Origin: Allorhodopirellula heiligendammensis
GTDB lineage: Bacteria > Planctomycetota > Planctomycetia > Pirellulales > Pirellulaceae
Reading direction: 5' to 3'
Assembly: GCF_007860105.1 (NCBI RefSeq)
Contig: NZ_SJPU01000004.1
Span: forward strand, 186,001 to 250,000
DNA: 64,000 nt
Made by a program: the position numbers and the translations under genes. Below, in pieces: positions 8,425 through 19,824 of the stretch. The notes under the pieces are model-generated. The model worked only from the letters and a program-made list of their open reading frames with translations, had not been told where the DNA came from and did no database searches. The stretch's first letter is position 1. Each line of letters opens with the position of its first letter.

Positions 8425-9499
8425 TGCAACGACTCAAGGTTCTTCATCTGGCTCCTCGCCTCGCAGCGGCGGCGGCACTCAACGCTCAGGTGGAGGCAAG
8501 GACCGACGCCTCGGCAAGGGACTTGCGGCTCTCCTCGGGGAGCCCATGGACGATGACGGCATGCCGGTCGAAGAGCCAAGTACCTTCGCTCCGGAGGGCA
8601 AGTCCGCAGGGAACGCAAGCCAGTCGGCAAGAGATTCCGAGCAGGCAAACGTCGCTTCGATTCGCACGCTTGAAATACCAATTGATGAGATTGGTGCCAA
8701 TCCCTTCCAGCCGCGCCGCGAGTTCAATCCCGACGAGATCGCGTCACTCGCTGAAAGTATTAAGAACCACCAACAGCTCCAGCCGGTGCTCGTTCGTGTT
8801 GTCGACGGCAAGTATCAACTCATCAGTGGTGAACGACGACTCCGCGCGACAATCCACGCTGGCCTGAAATCAATTCGAGCCGAAGTACGTGAAGCCGATG
8901 ATCGCCTCGTCGCCGAGCTCGCAATCATCGAGAACCTGCAACGCAAGGATCTCAATCCCATCGAAAAAGCCATGTCCTTCAAACGCTACATTGACGAGCA
9001 TCAATGCAAGCAGGATGATCTTGCGCGGCGCTTAAGCATCGACCGAAGTACGATCGCCAACCTCATGCGATTGCTTGAACTTCCAGCCTCCATTCTCGAG
9101 ATGGTTACCACTGGCGAGCTCACCGTGGGCCACGCACGTGCGCTGCTACCTATCGGCGAAGAGGATGTTCAAGTTCAGATGGCCGGAAAGATCTTGGCAG
9201 AGAACTGGAATGTGCGGGTGACCGAAAGTGCCGTCGGCGAGATGCTTCGTAACGAAGAGGATGCGGATACGGGTGTGAAGGTCACGAATAAGTCGCGACA
9301 GAAACGCAAACCCATTCCGCCGCACATCGAGGCCATGCAGCAAGAAATGAGAATGGTGTTTGGGACCAAGGTTGAAATCAAAGCTTCAGCGCGCAGCCGC
9401 GGCAAGATCACTATCCACTTCACCGATGCGGATGAGTTTGAGCGTCTTCGAGATTTGCTTGGTGCGGCGGCCCGCCCGCAACTCAAGGTTGCTGGGTGA
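8417..9499 (+). CDS. parB: ParB family partition protein / CTPase
   Basis: About 360 residues. I chose the GTG at 8417, which overlaps the parA stop by eight bases; longer readings would run inside parA. The N-terminus has a Gly/Ser-rich stretch followed by RRLGKGLAALLGE, the usual ParA-contacting peptide of ParB. The CTP/nucleotide domain shows NPFQPRREF (about 85-93) and SGERRLRA (about 134-141). The HTH region follows (LARRLSIDRSTIANLMRLLELP), then a linker and a basic C-terminal dimerisation segment. It should load at parS and spread along DNA. Nothing essential appears missing. Confidence 0.94.
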   Translation: MTNATTQGSSSGSSPRSGGGTQRSGGGKDRRLGKGLAALLGEPMDDDGMPVEEPSTFAPEGKSAGNASQSARDSEQANVASIRTLEIPIDEIGANPFQPRREFNPDEIASLAESIKNHQQLQPVLVRVVDGKYQLISGERRLRATIHAGLKSIRAEVREADDRLVAELAIIENLQRKDLNPIEKAMSFKRYIDEHQCKQDDLARRLSIDRSTIANLMRLLELPASILEMVTTGELTVGHARALLPIGEEDVQVQMAGKILAENWNVRVTESAVGEMLRNEEDADTGVKVTNKSRQKRKPIPPHIEAMQQEMRMVFGTKVEIKASARSRGKITIHFTDADEFERLRDLLGAAARPQLKVAG

Positions 9500-9912
9500 T
9501 CTGAAAGGTCGACTGGGCGAGGCCTGTGCAGACGCTTTGCATGTTGGCGAGCGTCCGTGGGCCAGCTTGGTGGTCTGCCCGATACAAGGCGCTCGGGCGG
9601 CCGCGTCATGCGGAATCTTGGGCTCGGTTGGGCTCGGTTGGGGTCGGGGAGTCGGGACAAATAGCAGGGCGACCGCAGGGATTATGAGGTCGCCAAATTC
9701 CTTCCCACAGCAGTGGCCGGCAGCGGTCACTTGTGAGCTGCCGGGAGAAGCCATCGCACTACGTCAGATCTTTTCTGAAGGAGGCGCGAAATCAGGGGTC
9801 GCATTATCGCGATCGAGCCCCTCACCACTACTTGCCGACTCAGTGCGCCCGTATGCTAAGCGGGTTTCACGCTGTTTCACAGGCTTTGTAGTTCTATCGC
9901 TGAGGCTCGCTC
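9500..9912. other. Intergenic region after parB
   Basis: 413 bases with no supportable gene. The only structure seen is a short direct repeat of GGCTCGGTTG (9621-9630 and 9631-9640) inside a G-rich run. No convincing terminator with a T tract was found. Open frames here overlap the end of parB out of frame and lack family features. Confidence 0.5.
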
Positions 9913-10479
9913 ATGACCGCCAAGAACCTCTCGCTTCAAATCTTGCCAGTCGACGTCGACCGGGATTGTGTTGAGATCGCGACCATCTACCGTCACTATG
10001 TGCTCAATACTTTCGCGACCTTCGAGGAGGTTCCGCCGAGCAGTTCGGAAATGCAGCAGCGGATCGCAGCTTGTCTCGACGGAGGGTATCCCTATGTGGT
10101 GGCGAAGGTCGACGGCGTGTGCGTAGGATTTGCCGGAACGAAGTTGTTTTACGGACGTACAGCATTTCATCCGAGTGCGGAGAACAGCATCTTCCTGGAT
10201 CCCGGTTTCTGCGGGCATGGGATCGGCACGCTGTTGCTGACTCGATTGATCGACGATTGCAGTCAGCGCGGGATTCTCAATCTCGTAGCGCTCATTGGCG
10301 GCGGGGCGCGGAATGAAAGCTCGACCCGATTGCATGCAAGCTGCGGGTTCGAGCTGGTAGGAAACGTTCGGAATGTTGGTCGCAAGATTGGTCAGCTGCA
10401 CGACATGTCAATCATGCAGCTCGTCCTGCCGCGGAACGAGCGCACAGTCAAGTACGTGCAAAGCGTGAGCGACTCTTGA
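9913..10479 (+). CDS. GNAT-family N-acetyltransferase (phosphinothricin acetyltransferase-like)
   Basis: A 188-residue acetyl-CoA-dependent N-acetyltransferase. The acetyl-CoA-binding motif A is seen as IFLDPGFCGHGIGTLLLTRLI (about residues 92-112), preceded by the YRHYVLNTFATFEEVPPS segment characteristic of the Pat/Bar-like subgroup and followed by an SxxLHxxxGFE-like element (STRLHASCGFELVG). Family members acetylate small amines, methionine sulfone, phosphinothricin or similar; the substrate here is unknown. Monocistronic by appearance. Confidence 0.82.
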   Translation: MTAKNLSLQILPVDVDRDCVEIATIYRHYVLNTFATFEEVPPSSSEMQQRIAACLDGGYPYVVAKVDGVCVGFAGTKLFYGRTAFHPSAENSIFLDPGFCGHGIGTLLLTRLIDDCSQRGILNLVALIGGGARNESSTRLHASCGFELVGNVRNVGRKIGQLHDMSIMQLVLPRNERTVKYVQSVSDS

Positions 10480-10862
10480 GGACACCGTCAACACGGGCGG
10501 CTACACCCTCCCCCCTTTCCATCGCTTCCGCTCGCCGTGGAGTCCGGTTCTGCGGTTTGTGCAGATTGTTTCAATGCTGTTGGTTCCCACGTTCGTAACC
10601 TTCGCATGATCGCGACCAGCGAACCTGGTTTTTCGTCGGTGACGTCGACGATAGCAAGGTTGACGACGAGCGAAAGTTTATGGGGCACGTCGTCTTTCGG
10701 GCTTAGGTAGTCTACGGAACTCCCACCGTCGATTCTGCTGGGCTCGAACGAGTTGTGAATAAGTGGAATGCCGGCAACGATTGCCGTGATGTTTCACGTA
10801 TCACGTTCGCCCCGTGCACCTCCCCCACACTGCAACGGATGCCTCCACCAGGCATTGGAACA
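10480..10862. other. Intergenic region before a large unknown gene
   Basis: 383 bases without a supportable gene. It contains one parS-like half site (TGTTTCACGT at 10790-10799, whole site 11/14) and one near-match to a DnaA box (TGTGAATAA at 10754-10762); both are at chance level alone. Confidence 0.4.
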
Positions 10863-13800
10863 ATGGACAAGGACGTTAAACGAGCACTGCTTTTGTGGCC
10901 TACACTCGCATCGACTGCGCTGGTCGCGGCGACGACGCTACCAATGTGTTGGGACTCGCAGTTTTACTCCACGTCACTGCGGTCGTTAACGACAAGCTCG
11001 ACCACTGTGGCGAGAATCGTGTCGACTGTCCATGGTTTCCTCGGCTCTGTGCATGACGTTGACGAGAGCTCAATGCAGGTTGCGAGTGTCGATACAGAGG
11101 AACTGGCCAACAGTTCGATGTTTCGCTCGCTTCGCGACGTGTCTCCGATGCATCGCCCGGACCGGGGCATGCGAGGGTTGGCGACACCGACGCGATTCGC
11201 TGGCGGATCACTGGAAGCCAGCGGGATCGGCATTGTTTCGGGGGATGGTCGCGACGAGGGCGGACGCTCGTCAGAGGCAGCGGACTTGGGATCGAGCTCC
11301 CAGGTGATCGCTCGGACGTTGTTGGCACCGGTATTAGACCCGGTGGCGGAGCTCGCGGGATACTCGGGACAGGAGCCAATTGCTTCAGCCAGTCTCGACC
11401 TCCCCTCCATTCTTGCCCCAGGAATGGACGATCCCTTCACCGCCACCGGGAACCCGTCTCAACAGGTCATTGCAGATCGCGACAATGTCGGCGATTGGAT
11501 GCGGCGGCTGAATCGTGGCGCAACCTTGGCGATGGCGGCATCAGCAGAACAACCGAAGATCGCGGTGGTGCATTGTATTGGCTCCCCGACACCCCAACCG
11601 ATCGAGTATGTAGCTAAAGTCAAGAGCCCGAACGCTCGCGGGGATGCTCAGCAGGAACCTAGCGACGCATCCAGCCCCGCGACGAATCACGCGAAACTCT
11701 CGTCCGCAATCGCTCGCAGTCCCGTGACATGGCCGCAACCAGTCCAGCTCTACGAGGATCTCGCGGTCATTTCTACGGACGCTGACCTCGTGTTGTCCCA
11801 GCGGCGTAGCGAGAGCGACAGCATGTTAACGTCATTGTCGTCGCCGTCCAGCATCAACGCCGGATCGCTGCAACGTCGAACCAACGCGCAGATCATTGCG
11901 GAACTGTTTGATCGTGCCGACCAACTTGAAAACAACCGACCTGATCACCACCGAGTCACCGCGCCAGAGCGTGAGCGGCAGTCCACAACACTTGCAATGG
12001 GACAGTGGGCCGCTGACGTCGAGCGTTCGCTAGATGAACTACGCAGTCTGCCGCGAATCGGCGATGAACGCAGCGGAGAGCAGATCCGCGAACTCAAGGA
12101 ACTGTCTGAAACAGGGTTGCAGTTAGCCGAACGAGTGCCGGCACGCGACCAACAAGTCCGATGGCTACGAGCGTCCCACGCGCTCTCCCGTCGGGCTGCC
12201 GTTTGGGGACCGATTTGGCGATTGGCTCGTATGTCCGGTGACGAACAACAATCACCCGCCAGTCAAGTTGCAACATCGGTCCCCGGCGTTGAGCAGTCAG
12301 GAGATAGCGTAGGGTATTCGCTAGCACGCTTTCAACCGAACACTCCCGAGCCGAATCGAGTGAGCCAGCCCCAACAGGTTGCCGTACTCGTAGCAGCCGT
12401 CCGCCAACAGCTAAGCACGACGGGTGATGAATCCGGCTGGTCCGCATTCCTACTCCTCGACGAAATCGAGGCGGTTGCTGCGAGCTACGATGCAGACGAG
12501 CGCGCCTTGCTCGCCCAGCGATTTTTGTCGCGGCTGGATCAGTTCTCGCTGAAGAGCGAGCATCGCAAATGGTTACAACATCACGCGATCCGGCAACTGG
12601 CAGTTTCCCTACAATCGTGGACCGCTCAGCCAATCGATTACGCTCGACTGCTCGGCGATCTGGAGCGGGGGGAGACCGATTCCATCGACCTGGCGGCGAT
12701 CAAGGTCAGTGAGGCATTCCAGACTTTGCGGTTTTCCGAAAGCGTGGAAGCGGCACGCGTGGCCAAGGCGATTGACGTGACCTATCGCAACGCAAATGTG
12801 CGAACAGCCATTTCCTCGGAGATGCTCAATCGATTTCTGCCAACCGTTCCGACACGTACCGAGCCGATCCAAGCGACGATACTCGGCAATTCCGTGCGGG
12901 GTGTGAGCACGGTTAGGTCGGACCTCAATCTGCAACTCATTCCGTCACCCCATGCGTGGCAACTTTCCTTAGGAACTTTCGGTGACGTCCAAACACAAAG
13001 CCGCGGCGGACAGTCTGGGGTGACTGTCTTAAGCAGTGGCCACAACAATTTTAATGCCCGCACACCGGTGACCATTCGCCCCAATGGGTACCAAATCGGT
13101 CAAACCGAAGTGAGCGTAACCGGCGATCAGCGTTTGCGAGGTATTCGAAGTTCCTATGACGGCTGGCCGCTGATTGGATCGCTCGTGCACGGGATCGCGG
13201 AAAGTCGTTTCGAAGATGCATTGCCGGTGGCAGAACGCATTAGCAACGAACGAATTCGTGGTGAAGTCACTGCTGAATTGCAGACGCAGCTCACGCAGAA
13301 GACTCGTGGTGCCGAAACGCAGTTGAGTGACCTCGTCCTAGGTCCGCTCGGCCGGCTCAACCTCGATCCCAAAGTCATTGATCTGGAAACGACACCGCAG
13401 CGTCTCGTGGCGAGATATCGGTTGGCGGGCGATTGGCAATTGGCATCGCACACCCCGCGCCCGCGTGCGTGGAGCGACAGCTTGGTGAGTGTGCAGATCC
13501 ATCAATCTGCTCTGAACAATACTCTGGAGCGATTGCTCCCCACAGGTCACGCCAAATCGATTCAACAGTTCTACGCCGACACGTTGGAACTGTTCGGCCA
13601 GGACGCCAAGCCGTTGCCGGATGATGTGCCGGGCGAGGCCATGATCGAGTTTGCCTCCACGCGACCGATCACCGTTGAGATGGTCGACGGCAAAGTCTGG
13701 ATTACACTGCGAGTCGTGCGGCTAGCGGAGCCTGAAGGTTCCGCGTTGACGAGGTTCATCGTACGCGCGGGGTACGCGCCCAAGGTTAACGGTCTCGATG

Positions 13801-14066
13801 CACACCTCGTCCGCGACGGGCACCTCAGCATCAGCGGTCCGGGCATGACGATGGGCCAACGCATTGCCGTCCGTGCATTATTCAACAAGATACTCTCGGA
13901 GCAACGCCCCATTCCCCTAACCGGACCGAGAATCATCAGGCATCCCGCCATGCAAGGGCTGGCAATTAGCCAGCTTGAATTGCGGGATGGTTGGCTGGCC
14001 CTCGCCATCAGTCCCGAGAGCTCGCCCCGCGTGGCTGCCATCGAGGCATCACAGGTAAGTCGATGA
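10863..14066 (+). CDS. Large exported or membrane-anchored protein, unknown
   Basis: 1067 residues from the ATG at 10863, chosen because MDKDVKRALLLWPTLASTAL gives a basic start and hydrophobic core like a signal peptide or anchor; an upstream ATG at 10755 would put a polar 36-residue extension in front. Roughly residues 30-350 are Ser/Thr/Asp-rich and look disordered. About 380-640 is mainly helical with many Arg/Glu/Gln. The C-terminal third is beta-rich with repeated short hydrophobic strands (SVRGVSTVRSDLNLQLIP; VTIRPNGYQIGQTEVSV), suggesting a folded extracytoplasmic domain. No catalytic motif is recognised. Confidence 0.75.
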   Translation: MDKDVKRALLLWPTLASTALVAATTLPMCWDSQFYSTSLRSLTTSSTTVARIVSTVHGFLGSVHDVDESSMQVASVDTEELANSSMFRSLRDVSPMHRPDRGMRGLATPTRFAGGSLEASGIGIVSGDGRDEGGRSSEAADLGSSSQVIARTLLAPVLDPVAELAGYSGQEPIASASLDLPSILAPGMDDPFTATGNPSQQVIADRDNVGDWMRRLNRGATLAMAASAEQPKIAVVHCIGSPTPQPIEYVAKVKSPNARGDAQQEPSDASSPATNHAKLSSAIARSPVTWPQPVQLYEDLAVISTDADLVLSQRRSESDSMLTSLSSPSSINAGSLQRRTNAQIIAELFDRADQLENNRPDHHRVTAPERERQSTTLAMGQWAADVERSLDELRSLPRIGDERSGEQIRELKELSETGLQLAERVPARDQQVRWLRASHALSRRAAVWGPIWRLARMSGDEQQSPASQVATSVPGVEQSGDSVGYSLARFQPNTPEPNRVSQPQQVAVLVAAVRQQLSTTGDESGWSAFLLLDEIEAVAASYDADERALLAQRFLSRLDQFSLKSEHRKWLQHHAIRQLAVSLQSWTAQPIDYARLLGDLERGETDSIDLAAIKVSEAFQTLRFSESVEAARVAKAIDVTYRNANVRTAISSEMLNRFLPTVPTRTEPIQATILGNSVRGVSTVRSDLNLQLIPSPHAWQLSLGTFGDVQTQSRGGQSGVTVLSSGHNNFNARTPVTIRPNGYQIGQTEVSVTGDQRLRGIRSSYDGWPLIGSLVHGIAESRFEDALPVAERISNERIRGEVTAELQTQLTQKTRGAETQLSDLVLGPLGRLNLDPKVIDLETTPQRLVARYRLAGDWQLASHTPRPRAWSDSLVSVQIHQSALNNTLERLLPTGHAKSIQQFYADTLELFGQDAKPLPDDVPGEAMIEFASTRPITVEMVDGKVWITLRVVRLAEPEGSALTRFIVRAGYAPKVNGLDAHLVRDGHLSISGPGMTMGQRIAVRALFNKILSEQRPIPLTGPRIIRHPAMQGLAISQLELRDGWLALAISPESSPRVAAIEASQVSR

Positions 14067-14302
14067 CCAACGGCGGAAAATCGCTTGGCGTTGGATCGGC
14101 GTGGTACGACGCGCAGGACAACGCCGCGCGGTGTCGGCTGCTTTTATTCTGCCCGGGCGGTTTAGATGGGCCACACTCGCGGCCTTCGAACGGTAGACAA
14201 GATTCGAGTTTGGATCAGCAGCGGCAGAGCGCGAACGCGAGCAACTTGCAAAGCTACGAAAGATCGCCCCCGCGAGCATGACTCTTCATCAGCAAACAAT
14301 AT

Positions 14303-16387
<2,085 letters not shown>

Positions 16388-16461
16388 GACGACATGATCA
16401 GCGATTAGCTTCGGATGGTTCGCTATTGAGCCCAGGAGCTTTGGGGGCCAACAATCGTGGC

Positions 16462-16522
16462 TTGGGACGATGTTCCCAATCGCGGGCGTTAAGGCTCGGA
16501 CGGGACTCTGGTCCCATCCTAC
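16462..16522. repeat. Two short palindromes after gapA, REP-like
   Basis: TTGGGA (16462-16467) pairs with TCCCAA (16474-16479). A second imperfect palindrome spans 16498-16522: GGACGGGAC and GTCCCATCC pair around a short TCTG loop with one mismatch, followed by TAC. Such GC-rich intergenic palindromes are typical of REP-type elements; the copy number elsewhere cannot be seen here. Confidence 0.45.
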
Positions 16523-16548
16523 CTAAGATCGCTGCATCCATTACCATG

Positions 16549-16580
16549 AAGGCGTGATGAATCGTCATCACGCCTTTTTT
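16549..16580 (+). terminator. Rho-independent terminator of gapA
   Basis: Perfect 12-base stem (AAGGCGTGATGA at 16549-16560 with its complement at 16565-16576), ATCG loop, and a T tract continuing to 16580. Confidence 0.88.
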
Positions 16581-16613
16581 GTTTCTCTCCACCGCCTACA
16601 GTCGCCAGCCGAA

Positions 16614-16641
16614 AAGCTAGCAGCTAGAAGCTAGAAGCTAG
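16614..16641. repeat. Four-copy GCTAG heptamer repeat upstream of obg
   Basis: Four near-identical 7-base units (two variable bases plus GCTAG) lie end to end, ending 14 bases before the obg start, where a ribosome-binding site would be expected. No good Shine-Dalgarno sequence is visible between the repeat and the ATG. Confidence 0.6.
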
Positions 16642-16654
16642 TAGCTTTCTCAGA

Positions 16655-17911
16655 ATGTTCATTGATCGCGTCGAAGTTGAATTCACTGCTGGTAGAGGCG
16701 GCGACGGTTGCACGAGCTTCCGGCGTGAAAAGTTTGTCCCCCGGGGCGGTCCCGATGGTGGTGACGGCGGGAAAGGCGGTAGCATTGTCTTCGAAGCTCG
16801 TGTCGGGGTGAACTCACTGGCAGCGTTTGCCAATCGTCGTTTTTTTCGCGCCGAGAAGGGACGGCACGGTGAAGGCTCCCTACGCCACGGGCGCAAAGGC
16901 CGTGAAATGCGACTGTACGTCCCCTGTGGAACGAGCGTCATTGACATCGCCGATGGTTTCGTGATCAAGGATCTGACAACCCCCGGTGAAACATTCGTGC
17001 TGTGTCGCGGCGGGCGAGGTGGACACGGCAACGCCCGATTCAAGACGTCGACCAATCAAGTTCCGCGAATCCACACCGACGGCGAACCCGGCGAGGAACG
17101 TCATGTCGTGCTGGAGCTGAAATCCATTGCGGATGTTGGATTGATCGGCAAGCCCAATGCAGGCAAAAGCACCTTGCTCTCTCGCATTTCGAGCGCCCGA
17201 CCCGAGATTGCTGATTACCCGTTCACGACCAAGTTTCCGAATCTCGGCATTGTTGACGTCGATCAAGAACGTTCGTTTGTCACCGCCGATATCCCAGGCC
17301 TGATCGAAGGTGCCAGCGAAGGTATCGGCCTGGGGCACGAATTTCTACGGCACGTCGAGCGGGCCGGTTTGCTCGTGCACCTCGTAGAACCCACGCCGGT
17401 CGATGGAAGTGACCCCATCGAAAACTATGTAGCGATCCGTGAGGAGTTGCGGCAGTATGACGAGAGTCTGGCCGATCGTGACGAAATGGTGGTGCTCACG
17501 AAGAGCGAACTCGACCTCGATGGCGAAGTCTTTTCGCGAATGCAGCAGTACTTCACCGATCATCCCGTTGAACACACACGCGAGTTGTTTTCAATCAGTG
17601 CCGCCGCGGAGATTGGACTGCGCGACCTCGTCGAGGCCATCATGGTCCGTGTCGCCGCCCGACGCCAGCAGATGCTGGAGGCGGGCGAAGAGCTGAGCCC
17701 GATCCGGGAAGTCGATGTGCCCGCCGAGAGTAAGAAAAAGCGACGCGTGCCGCCGCACAAGTTGGGTCCGACCGCGTCGCTCTCCAACGATCATCAAGCT
17801 CGAGATATTCCGGAAATGTGGGGCAAGCAATCGCCGATGGGGCGTACTATTGCGCCTCCGGAGACCAGCGAGGGCAATCGTCCGCGGGATACGTCGGACG
17901 AGCAACCGTGA
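16655..17911 (+). CDS. obg: GTPase Obg/CgtA
   Basis: Essential ribosome-associated GTPase acting in 50S assembly and stress control. The 418-residue protein starts with the glycine-rich Obg fold ([26 protein letters not shown]) and continues with a G domain: G1 GKPNAGKST near residue 165, G2/G3 around [12 protein letters not shown] and [11 protein letters not shown], and G4 as LTKSELD in place of NKxD. There is no recognisable OCT domain; instead the C-terminal ~75 residues carry a basic patch ([12 protein letters not shown]) and a polar tail. The stop overlaps the coaX GTG (GTGA), so the two are coupled. Confidence 0.95.
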   Translation: MFIDRVEVEFTAGRGGDGCTSFRREKFVPRGGPDGGDGGKGGSIVFEARVGVNSLAAFANRRFFRAEKGRHGEGSLRHGRKGREMRLYVPCGTSVIDIADGFVIKDLTTPGETFVLCRGGRGGHGNARFKTSTNQVPRIHTDGEPGEERHVVLELKSIADVGLIGKPNAGKSTLLSRISSARPEIADYPFTTKFPNLGIVDVDQERSFVTADIPGLIEGASEGIGLGHEFLRHVERAGLLVHLVEPTPVDGSDPIENYVAIREELRQYDESLADRDEMVVLTKSELDLDGEVFSRMQQYFTDHPVEHTRELFSISAAAEIGLRDLVEAIMVRVAARRQQMLEAGEELSPIREVDVPAESKKKRRVPPHKLGPTASLSNDHQARDIPEMWGKQSPMGRTIAPPETSEGNRPRDTSDEQP

Positions 17912-18669
17912 TCATTGGGATCGACGTCGGCAATACAGCAATCAAACTCGCGTTCGCACACGAATCCGAGGCCATCGTCAAACGAGTCTCCGACCCCGAG
18001 GCGATCGAGTCGCTATCGCAAACGCTCTGGGCGGCTTCGCGAAGCGAACCAGCGGACATTCGCATCGCCAGTGTCAACCGCACCAAAACGCATGAGTTGA
18101 TTGAACGCACGCAAACGAAGGCTGGAACAAACACTGCCTTTCGTCAAATCACTCATACGGATTTGCCCCTTGCGGTCGAAACCGATTCTCCCGAACGGGT
18201 TGGGATCGATCGTCTGGTTGGCTGTTACGGTGCGGCGAAGGTCTATCGCCTGCCGCTCGTTGTGGTCGATGCCGGGACGACGGTGACAGTTGACCTCGTA
18301 GATTCCGAGGGCATTTATCGAGGCGGGGCGATCATCCCCGGGCTCGAGATGCAAACCAGAGCCCTGGCCGCAGGGACGGATGCCCTTCCCCACATCGACT
18401 GGCAGGATTCGTGCGAATCCGCCAGCCTCGCTGCGCCGCATTGCGTGCCCGCCAAGGACACCATTTCAGCGATTCGACTGGGGATCTTGTCAAGTGTCGT
18501 GGGCGGCATCGAGCGCCTCGTGCGTTTATACGGCAACCCGTCCTGTGTTGTGGTCACCGGCGGCGACTGCCAGTGCATTGCTGCCGCTCTGCAGATTTCG
18601 TCACAACACGATTTTAACACCCACCTGCATCCCCACTTGGTCTGCCGCACATTAGCGAGTTTGGGCTAA
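17908..18669 (+). CDS. coaX: Type III pantothenate kinase
   Basis: Phosphorylates pantothenate, the first step of coenzyme A synthesis. The 253-residue length is normal for CoaX. I chose the GTG at 17908, within the obg stop, because it gives the N-terminal [14 protein letters not shown] phosphate-binding motif immediately. Other signatures are [28 protein letters not shown] and a [15 protein letters not shown] segment, followed by VVTGGD near the C-terminus. This acetate/sugar-kinase-fold enzyme normally needs a monovalent cation and is not feedback-inhibited by CoA (family knowledge). Confidence 0.93.
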   Translation: MIIGIDVGNTAIKLAFAHESEAIVKRVSDPEAIESLSQTLWAASRSEPADIRIASVNRTKTHELIERTQTKAGTNTAFRQITHTDLPLAVETDSPERVGIDRLVGCYGAAKVYRLPLVVVDAGTTVTVDLVDSEGIYRGGAIIPGLEMQTRALAAGTDALPHIDWQDSCESASLAAPHCVPAKDTISAIRLGILSSVVGGIERLVRLYGNPSCVVVTGGDCQCIAAALQISSQHDFNTHLHPHLVCRTLASLG

Positions 18670-18727
18670 CAACCGAGCGACGACGGCAGAGACGCCAGTG
18701 CATCCCGTCAAGCGTGGCCTCCCAACT

Positions 18728-19387
18728 TCAAATCAATGCGACCTCGCCCCACAGTGACGGATCTTCCGTGACCGGAAACTGTTCACTCAAGGTCAACGAC
18801 TGGTTCCCCAGTTCGCGGTCGGCGACCGTGTAGAAGAATCCCATTCGAGGTTGATCGATGGGTTCGTAGCCAGTCATGGCATCGGCGGGGATCCAGCCTG
18901 ACATTTCGTAGCCATCGTGCTTCGGCGCTGCATGGATCTTGAGAGCCTGACTACCGATGGGTTTCGGGTTGCCGCGAGCGCGGTTGATCGGAACGAGCTG
19001 CGCGACGGGCCGTTCCCGTTGCGGCCCGCCCCCGGCGGGCAGCCAAAGGAATCGATGGCAGTGCTGTGTGGCACGGTGAATATTCGGACTGTTTCGGGTA
19101 TCCATCCATAAATGCAACCCGTCACTTTCATCCAGGCGGGTGTCGCGGCACCAGGGCATGGCTCGTTTGCCAGCAACCTTGACCGAAAACCCGATCCCCT
19201 CGACTGACCAAGCGATGCGAAGGTCCGCGAAGATCGGCCCCCCCGACAAGGCGGCGAAAGAGGGCATGCGGCACGATTCCGGCAGCTTGATACCGCGTGA
19301 TGTCCATTCCATCTTCTGCTTAAGCAACCGGACCTCAAACCGAAACAGAATAGTTGGGTCAACGAGCTGTTTGGAATCAGGGGGCAT
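18728..19387 (-). CDS. Hypothetical protein resembling carbohydrate-binding (CBM9-like) domains
   Basis: 219 residues from the ATG at 19387 (a TTG two codons earlier is an alternative). No signal peptide is seen. The central part (GIGFSVKVAGKRAMPWCRD, then ESDGLHLWMDTRNSPNIHRA and HRFLWLPAGGG) resembles the beta-sandwich of CBM9/DOMON-like modules, where an aromatic-rich face binds ligand. The C-terminal part contains EMSGWIPADAMTGYEP and a likely strand PRMGFFYTVADREL. It is convergent with coaX. Function unknown; the CBM9-like assignment is from pattern resemblance only. Confidence 0.6.
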   Translation of the reverse strand: MPPDSKQLVDPTILFRFEVRLLKQKMEWTSRGIKLPESCRMPSFAALSGGPIFADLRIAWSVEGIGFSVKVAGKRAMPWCRDTRLDESDGLHLWMDTRNSPNIHRATQHCHRFLWLPAGGGPQRERPVAQLVPINRARGNPKPIGSQALKIHAAPKHDGYEMSGWIPADAMTGYEPIDQPRMGFFYTVADRELGNQSLTLSEQFPVTEDPSLWGEVALI

Positions 19388-19824
19388 GAGCAATCAATCT
19401 GCATTGCGGAGGAAAACGAAGCATTCCGTCAGTGTGGGGCGAGAAGATCGAACGATCAAGCCGGCGATCACGCGAACCTTTCCCTTCAATCCATACAAGC
19501 GGGCAGTTTTCACGAAAAGGACAAGTTTAGCTTATCGAATCTTACCGCCCAGTCGGTGAGGTCGTCGATAACGTGCTATGCCGCGATCGATGCAGGTCGG
19601 CACACGGGCGAGAAAGCCGGTTTCTTATCTACTATCCGGTTCGCACTTTCATCCGTGCCGGCCTACATCGATCGAATCCCACCTCAACTTTCCCACCTCG
19701 TGCGGGCGTTGTTTATTGCTCGCTAACCTCCGAGATCCGTCGCCGTTCATCCCCGTGAAACGCCCATACCGGGCTGGTTCATGCCCGCGAAGGATCGCAG
19801 GTTTTTATACATAGGATTATTCAA
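19388..19824. other. Intergenic leader region
   Basis: 437 bases between divergent genes. No family-like reading frame was found. The last 30 bases before the ATG at 19825 are AT-rich (TTTTTATACATAGGATTATT), giving a weak -10-like TATACA and an AGGA ribosome-binding site. Confidence 0.4.

Noticed and set aside
9386-9754. 122-codon minus-strand frame at the end of parB
   Set aside because: Half overlaps parB antisense; Pro/Ser/Arg-rich and without a family pattern.
10754-10805. Possible origin: DnaA-box-like TGTGAATAA plus a parS-like half site
   Set aside because: Only one 8/9 DnaA match and an 11/14 parS match; both are expected by chance and no AT-rich unwinding region or dnaA gene is present.
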